DNA from: Adineta steineri
Taxonomy: Eukaryota > Rotifera > Eurotatoria > Adinetida > Adinetidae
Reading direction: 5' to 3'
Assembly: GCA_905250115.1 (NCBI GenBank)
Contig: CAJNOI010000049.1
Span: forward strand, 433,372-497,371
Length of the DNA: 64,000 bases
Under the pieces are notes generated by a model, which was given only the letters and a program-made list of their open reading frames with translations, was not told the origin of the DNA and searched no databases. Each line of letters begins with the position of its first letter. The first letter of the stretch is position 1. This document shows, one piece after another, positions 12,991 to 23,700 of this stretch. A program made the position numbers and the translations under genes.

Positions 12991-13799
12991 CGAAGAAAAG
13001 TTAATACTATGCTTATTATTCTCTTAAAATAATTTCTTCTTCTTTTTTTTTTTTGTTTTAAACATTTATATTAATTTTTCTGTGGCGTTTTGAAAGAAAA
13101 AAAAGGGAGTATATTAATTAATGATGTATGTTGTTAAAAGTCATAATAAAATATAATAAAATGAATATAATGTGTTGGGTAAATCTAGGATTTTTTAATG
13201 AATGAAATATTAAGAAAGAAAGAAAAGCCGACATCACAAATTTCATGATGCGTATTTAACTCTTACTTGAAGTAAAGATACTTTTAGTCGCCAGTAGACA
13301 AATAGACAGGCAGACACATGCATAGAAGGAAGCTGAAAATTATTATTATCATCATCATCATTATCATTTGAGAAGACATAGTAACCGAAGAAAACGACGA
13401 AGAGAAAAAAAAGAGGAAAATTAAAGATGAAGACGAGATAGAAAAGGAGGAAACAGCACGATATTGAAGAGAAAGATATATGTTTGCAACAACAACGCAT
13501 CGTTTTATTATCACGTTAAATTACCATAATTGTTGTCAAGTGAAGAACGCACTCGTACTATAATCAGGTAACTATTTCTATTGAACCTAATGGGCGTATG
13601 TTAATATAGGTCTTCCTATTGATAAAAATTACTATCTTTTTCTTTTATCAGGATTCTAAGATAAATATTTATCATAAAATTACTAGTTAAACTTGACTTT
13701 ATTCCGGTTAACATATTACGAGATATATTTAATTTAAAAATTTTACATGAAAAAGAAAAAATGAATATTTTATTTCATATATAGATAATTCATCTCAAT
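12991..13799. other. Gene-free spacer
   Basis: 3' UTR of the ChaC gene followed by AT-rich and purine-rich sequence (13390-13460). Open stretches on the minus strand here are low-complexity and not accepted as genes. Confidence 0.5.
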
Positions 13800-16700
13800 A
13801 TGGCATATCAATTTCGATCAACCTACAGTGGGTAAGTAGAAGAATAGAGTATACATATTTATTACTTGTCATATATTGAGAAGATATTGATTGACAGAAA
13901 AATGTTTTCAAGCATAAAAGAATTTTTTTTCGATTTCTTCTCTTTCCGTTGACATTAATAATTATAATAATGAATAATGAAAAACTAGAACAATGTAGGA
14001 AGCAAATCGCCCAAGAAAAAACATAGGTAAGCTTGTTGAAATAATAATTTCATATGTCAAAAAGGTTTAATGATGTTCATACGTGTATAAGAACAGGATA
14101 GAAATAGATAGAAGAATATAATTTTACGTTTCATTTCATTTTCTTGTATATTTTTAATGTGCAAAAACTAGTCTGACATAGAAAAAAAGAGAATTTAGAG
14201 CACGTAAAATTAACCGTAAAAGCACTAATGAGATAGTATGTTACTATTATTATTAATATTACTAAGAACCACATGTTCATGTTGATTCACTTTCATAATT
14301 TCAAAAAGAAATGCGAACACCGGTAAATAACTCGCGACGACTAACAACACCAGCAAGATGGGACAGGTAAAATTCGAAAAAAAGATTAGAATTTTTAATT
14401 TTATTTCTAAATATAATAAGTTTAAGAAAATATTCAATTAATTAATTATCTATAAGTTGAAAACCAATTTCGAATGTTCGATTCCATGGGTAATAAATAT
14501 TATTAACATTGAATTCATTTGTTATTTTCTTTGCATACGATATGAAACCTTTTTGAATAAAGGTTTCATAAAAATTTAGATCATTGTTAAGTTTATCGGA
14601 TGGATCAAGTGATACATCTATTAAATATGAAGAAAGATATTGACGAAGATATGCTTGATATTGAATATCTTCAAGAAAACGATATAATGTAAATCGACGA
14701 TTTTCTTTTATTGTTGTACTTGTTGATTTTGTATTAAGATAATATTTAAGTAAAACACCATTACTTAAACATGTTCCCAGTGTATTACCATTTGTATTCC
14801 ATCCAGCATAAGCATAAGTTCCTATTTGAGTATGATTTAATATCCATTGAGAAAAACATATATCACCACCATTACTATAACGTACATCAGCATAAACAAT
14901 AATAGATTGATTTGTTGTGATATTTAATGGTGAATAATTTTCACAAGTTTGTAATTGTGTTGCTTCATGTTGTGTATCTGTTGACCAATTATTTACAAGA
15001 ACAAGAATATCAGCTGATGTTTCATTCGTATACTCAATATATTGTCCACCAACAGCAGTTATTTGTTTTAATACACTTTCATTAAGTGGTGCACCTTCAT
15101 AATTTGGTATGTAATTTTGAGTTGTTACATTTCTATAACGAACAGTAAATGTTGGTATTGAGGATGATTGTTGTTGTTGTTGTTTATTATTAACAACAAT
15201 TTGACTTAGTATAGCTAAACTAACTTCATCAGCACCAGGATAAATATTTACTTTTGAACTTATATTAATTGATGGATCATGAATTAATTGAATTAATTTT
15301 CTTTCTTCAGCCTTATTTAATCCATATTCTGCATTATCATCAAGTGTCAGCCAGATACGTTCAAAATAAAGTCGAGTATAATCATGTAGAAGTGTATAAG
15401 TTAAATTATAATTTCTTGCGCGTCGCCATATAAATTCTTGTAGAATATCTGATGGTATTTGTTTTTCTAAAATATGAACTTGTTCTTCATCTGCTGGATT
15501 ATGAAGTACAGCATATCGATCAGTATAAAAAGACCATAAATAAATAAGACGTCCATATGTTGCCCAATAATCAGATTCTTCAAAATCACCATTATATGCT
15601 GGTATACGCATAACAACAGAACTAAGATAAATTTGTAATTTAGAACCAAATTCACGTTTTAATTCTACTAAATTTTTTAATCTTGAATTTAATTCATCAA
15701 ATGAAGTATTACTTAATCGACTATTAATAAGACCACCATAAAGAAGTTGTTCAGTTGATAGTAATAATGAACATGATGTTGAAATTGAACATGAAGTACT
15801 TATTTGATCATGTAACCATTGAAAAAGTATAGTTGTATTTGCTGGTTGTTTCCAATGACTTATTAATTCAATAGGTGGTGTTAATAATGTAAAATCATCT
15901 TGAATAAGACGAGCTAAATTAAGTACAATTGATCTTGTTGTAAAACGTTCATCCAATGGAATAAAAAGAATGGTTGTTTGTGTTGTAGAATTTACTTTTG
16001 TGTAACATTCTGTAACTATTATAATTAAAAATAAAAGTAATCGAAATAGATGCATGTATAACAGAATATGAATATGAAAATTTATTTTGATTTAGATAAA
16101 AATTTCGATGAGAAAATCAACAGATGATATAAAAAGATAAGTAATAAATACGTTATTAAATCTTTCGATGGAAAATATTCCATTTGGAAGATTAGAGTTA
16201 CATATTAGGCAAAAATAGTAAATTCCAGCTAAAGAAGGAAATAATTGACTTTAGAACAATGGCATTGAACTAAATCTCATGGAGTGATCTTATGCTATTG
16301 AATAATATTTTAAATGATATCAGATTTACATGAAAAACTTTTCTTTTATCTTTAGTACAAGTGCAGGAAGTCATGATCCGCCACCCATTTCACACAATCG
16401 ACATGTTTCACTAGCTAATATAGCTACAGCATTTTTAACTGAACGAAAATCATCATCACTACGTCATGGTAGTGGTCGTCGAAAAAATCGATCAACAATT
16501 AAAGAAAAAAAAAAGACATCACAATTAAGACATCAATCAAGTTGTCCAAAAGCAGTTGATACTCTTTTAGGACAACGATTATCATCAGAAAATGGAGACA
16601 ATGGAATTTCAACAATTTTTATGATAAATGCTAGTGCAACAGGTGCTAATAGTAAACATCGAGCAACTATGGTAAATAAAATCATATTTGTTATTTTTTC

Positions 16701-19049
16701 TTATATATTAAAATTCGGGGAACACCTATTGTTAAGTATAAGTCAATACAATGTTTCCTTCGTACATCAGTGTCTATAGTAAACAAGAACAAAAGTCGAA
16801 TGTGTACATTCTTTTTTCTTATTTTTGGTGCTCATTTCCTTTTTTTTTCTTGTATTCTATCTATCTTCAAACTAGCATATGATCACAGTGTTTCTTCCGT
16901 AATAAGACAATAGTGCACATCAGGAGTAAGAGTAATAGAAAAAAGAAAGAGAGAGAGAGAGAGTGGGAGAAAGGCGCAAAAAAATGGAAAAAAAAAGAAG
17001 ATGAGACTTCTCTAAGATAAAAATTATTCATGACTCTTTATAAAGAAATATAGATAAATACACTAATCAATATAAATAACACATAAGAAAATCTTCTTTC
17101 AATGCACTATCAAACTCGAAAGTTATCTACAGTTAATGATCAACCATTATTTGATCAATCAGTATCTATAATACCACATAGTCCAAAATCCACAGCACCT
17201 GTTCGAATTCATCTTAATCTTCCAGGAGAAGGATCATCACGTCGTTCATCATTTGATTTTAATCTTATATCACCATTGTCAACAACAGTAAAACTAACTA
17301 AAAATAAATTAACAACAAATGTTGATGATGTACGACGAACAGCTCGTTTTAGTAATGTTAGTAGTAGTTATGCACTATTTTTGAAGCAACGTGATATGGA
17401 TAAAGTAAAAAAGATTGTAAGTAAAATAGAATCGATAAGAGATTTTCTTTTTCTCAATAATTTATTTATATAATAAAAATTTATTTTTTGTAGTTATCAC
17501 AAGAAGATCAACGTTTGTTATTATCATCGAGTGAATGGGTTGAAGATGTAAAAGATAGTGATCCATATATTTCAGTTTTTAGTCGACTTGGTAAGTAGAA
17601 ATAAATTTTATATTCTTTTTTTTAAATCATTTATTTTAAATAGGTGAAGCTATACAAGATTCGGAAACATTAGTTGAATTTGTGAAAAAATCGTTTTCTA
17701 TTATTACAAATACATGTAATGTATAGATAATAAAATTTTTGTTAATAGGAAATTTTCAGTCGAATATATATAGAAAGTATCAATTCGATTTCCTGATAGA
17801 TGCACATAGAACTAAGACTATATAATTAATAAATGCGAGGCAAATGTATAAATCTATTATGAAAGCTTAGAAATCTAAGCAGTCGTTTATATGTAAATCG
17901 AGAAAAAAAATTGTCGCAACTATTTATGGATTGAAGATCTATAATTTTCCTTTTTTTTTTTTGAATTATATAAAAATTATGAATACAACATAATGCATCA
18001 TTTCAATTCTTTATGTAAATATTCCAGACGTATATATTTATGAACCTGTAATTACATAAAAACTGAAGAAGATCTTTGATTAAGTTTTTTTAATAGAGAG
18101 TGACTGTACTTAAAATCTAATTTCCTTTTAATAATTAGTTTAGTTATCTTACATTTCCTGAATTTTATTTTTTTTTATGACGTTCATAATTATAATCTAG
18201 AATATCTAAGAGTACTCAATTACAAAATGATATATGTTCCTAAAAGCTATGTTAAACTATTCAAGTAACGAAAAAGTTTTGTGAATTTAAATGTATGTTA
18301 TATGAGATGTTTTTCTATAAGGTATGTCTCAGCTATAGGATAGTAATAAATATAAAATGACTTATATTTTATGCAAAGATATCATATGAATATTATGCTT
18401 GAAAAATTGAGACTAGATTTATGAATTTTTAGTCGGAGCTACGGGTTTATTGGCATTGTTAACTGTTTTTCAAGTGATACTTTTTTTTATTGGTAAGTAT
18501 CTATTATTTATTTGAAATAAAATTGATTATTTATTTTCAATGAATTTAGGTGTTAAATATATAAATGATTGTCCAGCTCAACCAAATTTACCTATTTATT
18601 TACTTGTTGTTGGTTCAATGGGTCTTGTACGTGTGCTAAATTTATTGTGGAAACAATTTCGTCGAAGACGTTTAAGAAAATTAGAAGGAATTGAACTTGA
18701 TCAAGAAGAAGAAACTGACAGTAGTTCGTATTTTTGATTCTAATTTTTTTCTCAAAAATAATTTAATTCATCTTTTTTTCTAGATGGCTCAGGTTTTACA
18801 GATGCTGTTTTAAATCTATTTCTTCTTGCCTGGTTTATTGTTGGACAATTTTGGACTTGGAATAGTTTTATGCCAAATTTCGAATTTGGATTAGAAAATC
18901 CAGATAAATATTGTCATAGAAATGTTTATATATTTACACTTGTACATATCGGTTTAGTATATGTCATGTTTCTAGCTGTTATTTTATTTTTTATCGCACT
19001 TACATGTTGTGCAACATTTCCACAAATACTTGTTAAAACACCACGTTAA
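13800..19049 (+). CDS. TMEM272-like four-TM membrane protein, long disordered N-terminus
   Basis: Model with eight exons, all in phase: 13800-13831, 16356-16671, 17123-17416, 17494-17590, 17644-17715, 18433-18492, 18550-18720, 18784-19049. The N-terminal ~230 residues are Ser/Arg rich and unrecognised (for example ISHNRHVSLANIATAFL). The C-terminal half has four membrane segments: GATGLLALLTVFQVILFFIG, PIYLLVVGSMGLVRVLNLLW, VLNLFLLAWFIVGQFW and FTLVHIGLVYVMFLAVILFF. The first loop motif YINDCPAQPNLPIYL recalls TMEM272-like proteins of unknown function. The 3' exons are secure. Joining the 5' exons rests on splice phase alone, and the acceptor at 17123 is weak, so a separate upstream gene is possible. 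Intron 1 (about 2.5 kb) contains the DUF4127 gene on the opposite strand. Confidence 0.6.
14442..16055 (-). CDS. DUF4127-type secreted protein, intronless
   Basis: One uninterrupted frame of 537 codons, an exception among the intron-rich neighbours. Residues 1-23 look like a signal peptide (MHLFRLLLFLIIIVTECYT). The mature part starts TTILFIPLDERFTTRSIV and continues with LLTPPIELISHW, LLLSTEQLLYGGLINSRL, SSVVMRIPAYNGDFEE, YPGADEVSLAILSQ, DILVLVNNWSTD and YAYAGWNTNGNTLGTCLSNG. This pattern fits DUF4127 (PF13552 as I recall), a family known mainly from bacteria and fungi with no assigned reaction. Several N-x-S/T sites suit secretion. The gene lies inside intron 1 of the plus-strand TMEM272-like gene. 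An intronless state and bacterial-type family suggest horizontal acquisition, common in bdelloids, but base composition matches the surroundings, so any transfer would be old. Confidence 0.8.
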   Translation of the reverse strand: MHLFRLLLFLIIIVTECYTKVNSTTQTTILFIPLDERFTTRSIVLNLARLIQDDFTLLTPPIELISHWKQPANTTILFQWLHDQISTSCSISTSCSLLLSTEQLLYGGLINSRLSNTSFDELNSRLKNLVELKREFGSKLQIYLSSVVMRIPAYNGDFEESDYWATYGRLIYLWSFYTDRYAVLHNPADEEQVHILEKQIPSDILQEFIWRRARNYNLTYTLLHDYTRLYFERIWLTLDDNAEYGLNKAEERKLIQLIHDPSINISSKVNIYPGADEVSLAILSQIVVNNKQQQQQSSSIPTFTVRYRNVTTQNYIPNYEGAPLNESVLKQITAVGGQYIEYTNETSADILVLVNNWSTDTQHEATQLQTCENYSPLNITTNQSIIVYADVRYSNGGDICFSQWILNHTQIGTYAYAGWNTNGNTLGTCLSNGVLLKYYLNTKSTSTTIKENRRFTLYRFLEDIQYQAYLRQYLSSYLIDVSLDPSDKLNNDLNFYETFIQKGFISYAKKITNEFNVNNIYYPWNRTFEIGFQLIDN

Positions 19050-19929
19050 ATAAAACAAAAATCTATATGTATATTAATCAATATTAGTAAAAAACAAGTT
19101 CAATAACGAAATTTTCAAAATAAAAATTCGACATAAAGGAAAAAAACATGATTAGAGAGGAGTTCATCTAAATCTAGCTGATTGATTATCTATCATCAGC
19201 TATACTTTCAACGTAAAACATTTTTTAGAAGGTAGTGGTGCCTAACTTTTGTGTTTTCTTTTTCATCTTGATTATCTTGAAATGTGAAGAAAACAAAGTT
19301 CATAGTTAAAATTGTGTTTTTTCGACGCTTCCTGTATGCGAACTAAACCTCGTAGAACAGGTCGAAAAACATAAGGTATCAGTTCGATCTGGATATTTTC
19401 TGATTTTCCATTATCGAGATCATCGCGTCACGTTTCGTATTTGAGTAAAACTTGAATACCATCTAGTTTTCTTTTATCAAGAGAAAAAGATAGAAGTCTT
19501 ATTATTTATTGAAAGATCAGTTTTTCATAGAAAAATAAATAAATTATTACAAATAATATTTACGATATTTTAATATGTAAGGATTTTGTTTCGATTTTTA
19601 CAATGTATGTATATAAGTCAATATTCAATCTATTCGATTTCATTGACTAAGAATGACGTATTTATGACAAAGTTCTTTTTTCCTCTTAATATTCCTATTA
19701 ATTATCGAATAGTTAATAGTAACTTTTGTATATTGTTTATGAATGGTAATTACTCAAAATCTTTTACTCTTTTATTTGATTAAAATAATGAAAACAAATC
19801 GATATAAAATGATTTGTTTTCATTTAATACAATCGTATATCTATAATCATTACTAATGCAGTACAATGAGAATAGCGAATGATAAATATATTATACAAAT
19901 GAATTAGTGATTATAGTTGAGTGATTTTG
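19050..19929. other. Gene-free spacer up to assembly gap
   Basis: AT-rich, no accepted gene. An open stretch at 19586-19783 has no recognisable content. Confidence 0.5.
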
Positions 19930-19939
19930 NNNNNNNNNN
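19930..19939. other. Assembly gap (10 N)
   Basis: Ten Ns directly before a C-rich telomere-like arm. The true size is unknown; the missing sequence probably includes the matching G-rich arm. Confidence 0.98.
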
Positions 19940-19985
19940 CACTCACATCCACGCCCGCTCAAACATCCTCACCCACACCCTCAAA
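19940..19985. repeat. C-rich half of telomere-like palindrome 3
   Basis: cactcacatccacgcccgct... then cacccacaccctcaaaa. This is the C-rich arm alone, beside the gap, where a G-rich partner is expected from the other family members. Confidence 0.65.
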
Positions 19986-20080
19986 ATGGTTAGTTTAATT
20001 AAAAATAAAGTTGATGATCATTTGTATCTTTTTCTGGTGATCAGAAGTACATTTTCCCATTAGTTTTCTTATTTCTTCGA

Positions 20081-20732
20081 CTAAGTGTTAAAAAACTTGG
20101 ATTTCTTGCGGTGCCTGCTTTTTTGTGGAGTATTAAAGGTGGGGTAGAATGTGGGTGTATATATATGATCCACATCCAAACCTGGTGATGAAACAAGTGG
20201 TTGAATGTTTGGTGGTGTTACTTTTGTTGTTGCATTTGTTTTCTTCTTTTTTTGTCGATGTCCTTGTTTCGAATCAAAATCATGAGAAAATGTTTGTGCT
20301 TCATCATGATCAACAAAATTTATTCCAATTTTACAATAAGATCCATCGAATGTATAAAAAACATCCGTTGCTTTTTCAAGCCGAAGTATTACAGGTACTA
20401 CTTCTTCATAGATTGCTTGTTTTGATTTAAGATCATATAATCGAAAATGATAATTTCGATTATCATAATCTTTTACAAAACACAATACTCCACATGCTTG
20501 TTTTCTCCAAGTACCATTATATCCATGGAAGATTTGAACAACAGCTGTTGCTAAAGTCTAAGAAAATTGTATTTATACAAATAAAAAATAAAATCTTCTT
20601 TTTTTCTTTTCTTCTTACCACACGATTATTTCCAAGTATCTCAAATAAACACTGTAATTCGTGTGATTCTAAATTTTTTGATGGATGATGTGTTGGACGT
20701 TGCTTTCGTGTTCCACCTTCATCATTATTCAT
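20081..20732 (-). CDS. WASP-type WH1/EVH1 domain protein, C-terminally cut short
   Basis: Exon 20619-20732 (MNNDEGGTRKQRPTHHPS... LQCLFEILGNNRV) splices to 20081-20557. The second exon starts TLATAVVQIFHGYNGTWRKQ, then GVLCFVKDYDNRNYHFRLYD, VFYTFDGSYCKIGINFVDHD and EAQTFSHDF. This is the WH1 domain of WASP/N-WASP, which binds the proline-rich WIP/verprolin family. After the linker NIQPLVSSPG the frame runs through a telomere-like palindrome (20136-20181) and ends in 30-odd unrelated residues, so the CRIB, proline-rich and VCA parts of WASP are missing. The linker matches the start of the second locus at 34690-34750. It may be the 3' part of a longer gene (see fusion entry). Confidence 0.75.
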
Positions 20733-23700
20733 TGTTATCGATTGAGGGTGGTGCGACGCATTATTATCCTGTACTAAAGTACTTATTTATATACTCTTGG
20801 TAAGTTGTAATACCATCTTGAGGGTGTGGGTGTGGGTGAGGGTATGGGTTTATCTTATTTATTCTACCCACTCAAGAATATTTGACTTGATGATAAAGCT
20901 TCAATCTAGATTTTGGTTCTTCTATAGGATCGTTTTACAATTCTCTATTTAATGTTATAAATATGATAATAATTTTCAAAAGTATTGATTATATTGTTTT
21001 TCTTTAGCAAAAATAGTTTCAGTTAATTATATTAATCAAAGACTTGTTAAGTTATAAAAATAGAATCGGCTAGAAAAAAGAGTCTTTTATTATTCTATTG
21101 ACTTCTGCTAAAAAGTTCTGCTTTTTCATTTCTATAGTTAAAACTAGGATAATAAAATTTATCTTAGTATAAAAATGTGTATTTTAATTTGATGATTCTA
21201 GTAAAATACTTATTATAAAAACTTTATTTTTCGATTTTTTTAACATGATAAAAGTCCGGATCGATATTAAAATGAATTCATATGAAAGGAACATGTAAAT
21301 AAGTAGAATTATCGATTATAATTTTAAATTTTAAAAAACCTAAAACATGATCGTTATAAATACAGTGTTGAATTAAAATAAGTTTTTCAATATTAGAATC
21401 TTATTTAAAAAATAATGTGTAATCTAGTTTGATTATAGAAATTAAATAATGAACATCTAGGCAGATTTTATTTAGTTCGGAAGTTTTGTCTTGATGTGAA
21501 TATCAACTATATAAATTGGAAAAAAAGATAAAACAATTCATACCTGTCCTTTTGAAAGTTTCGAAGTTCCTCCTGATTCAATATTCTCATGATATTGTGG
21601 ATTAAGCCAACTTGTATCTATGATTATAAATTAAATAATTACATACATATTCATCTTTTTATTCATTCATAATAAAATTATTTTTTTTGCCTTTTCATAA
21701 GAATTTGGAATTTTTTCAATAGAAAATAATAAAATAAAATAAAAGTTTGAATAAATTATCTTTTTTATAAACTCGAGAGGAAATGCAAATTACTAACCGG
21801 CATGAATGGGGTCGAATGAATGACGTTGCCGTGTAGATTTTTTCGATCCATTAATATTTGGACCTTCGTTTGATTGAATATTACTGTTTGAATTACCTTT
21901 TTTAGATGATGTTAAAGAAGTTTTGGAATGGATCTCATTTGAATTGTCGACTAAAACAATAAAAATAAATTATTAAAAAAAAACCCTTTTGATGGTGGTT
22001 GCTATTTCTGCTATACCCGTGCCTTCAGGACCAGCTGTCTGTTCTCCTGCTGAGTTGTGTTTTGAAAAAGTTTAGAGTTTATGACAGAAAGAGTCAAGAT
22101 GACATTATGTTTTGTATTAAGAGCGAGTGATATATGATGATACGAGGAAAACTTAAATACTAAAGATCGTCGATGGAATTGGTATTAAACGAGAGTGAAA
22201 GTCTACGTTTAAACATCTATTCTGACATAATCAAAATTTATATCCAAAGTGTGTTGCTAATGTAAATGTTTACGAAACTACTAAATTAATTCTTTATGTT
22301 CATAATTTATCATGCGTCGAATAAGTGACATATATATGAGTGAATTGCAGCTTTTCGATATAATTGACCTGAAAAACTGAAAGTGGATCTAAGCAACTTT
22401 TGAGTAGTGCATTTCACTATACTCTATGCCTGTATTATGCACAAATTTTTTTGCAACACTTCACTGTATAATAAGCGAGATAAGCAGTACATAGGTCATT
22501 TTCTACTAAACTCAATGTAAAAGGCGTATTCTATAGCAAACTTTTGAGTTATTTAATCAGTTTTAGAAGAGAAGCCAGTAGCTGGAAAATTCAAATAGTA
22601 TACAGACATGTTCAATATACTTTGCTGAGTTGCAATGTACTTGAAAAGAACATTTTTGAATGGAATCAAGTCGATATATCTACAGAAAAGTGTCAATACA
22701 TTTTTTAGTATAATGTAAATTTCTCCTGAAGGATACGAGGTCAAAGCGTGAATTTTTTACCACTAATACAACTTTTTATTTTATACATTCTCTGAAAATT
22801 TGAGCAAAATCTAAAGATCCATGCTAGAGTTCTAAAGCAGACAATCTTCAAATCGTCACTCTACAAAGTGAATAAAATTCCCTTTATTCAGAAAATCCTG
22901 TTATTGTTTTTTTAAAACGACCTTGATAAGAGAGAACCTTTTCGCATCAGTTTGCTAGTTAAAGTGTTGGCTTTCTTTTCATATGATGCCCACACTGCCA
23001 GCTCTATCGTTGAGTGAGCTAGAATCATGTTTTTGTCACTCTACACAAAAACGCATAAGTGTTTGTTAAACAATGTAAACGGTAGATGAACGCACTAATG
23101 AAAATTCAAACGTAAATCAAGTAGATATTTCGATATAGTGCCAAAAACTGCACAAAGTTCGTCGATTATCTCCTTTTCCTCTTGCCTCTTCATAATCAAA
23201 AAATTTCCTTTTATTAGCATATATCATGAAAAAATGACGTTTTTTCACCATGAATTTTTTATAGCTCAGCGACACTATGAACTAATGAACTAAAATTTTG
23301 CACGGTAGTGGGATGTTCAAAGCACTATAAAATATAAAAACAATTGTTGAAATCGGTCGAGGCAAACAGAAGTTTTTATCAATATACTGTTAAAAAAGGT
23401 GAGCTTGAAATTTGGAGTTAACGACTTTGTTGTATTTCAATAAATTCCAACGTTTAACTTCATGTTTTTTTTCTTGAATAATATCGGTCAACCCAAAGCA
23501 GCCAAGAGTATTTATATGAGCAAACAGAAACAGACGATTAAAGTTCTGAGCTGATATTTTCAGTGAAAACTAGACATCCGTAAACTCCAAATTCCGAGCT
23601 CACTTTTTTTGACCGCGAAATACACTTAAAATCACAACTGTACCAAAAAGTCGCAATCCACTCATATATTTAAGTTTTCATTATCGTTTTCCTATCGCCA

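Noticed and set aside
13243-13514. Minus-strand open stretches rich in Ser and Phe
   Set aside because: They come from purine-rich repeats and simple triplets, have no family match, and two frames are open at once, which is typical of low complexity.
16940-17000. GA dinucleotide run as a functional element
   Set aside because: A simple-sequence tract inside an intron of the TMEM272-like model; nothing indicates a role.
20149-20430. Plus-strand open stretch opposite the WH1 gene
   Set aside because: Mirror of the WH1 exon. The minus-strand reading has a recognisable domain; this one is Leu/Phe-rich without meaning.
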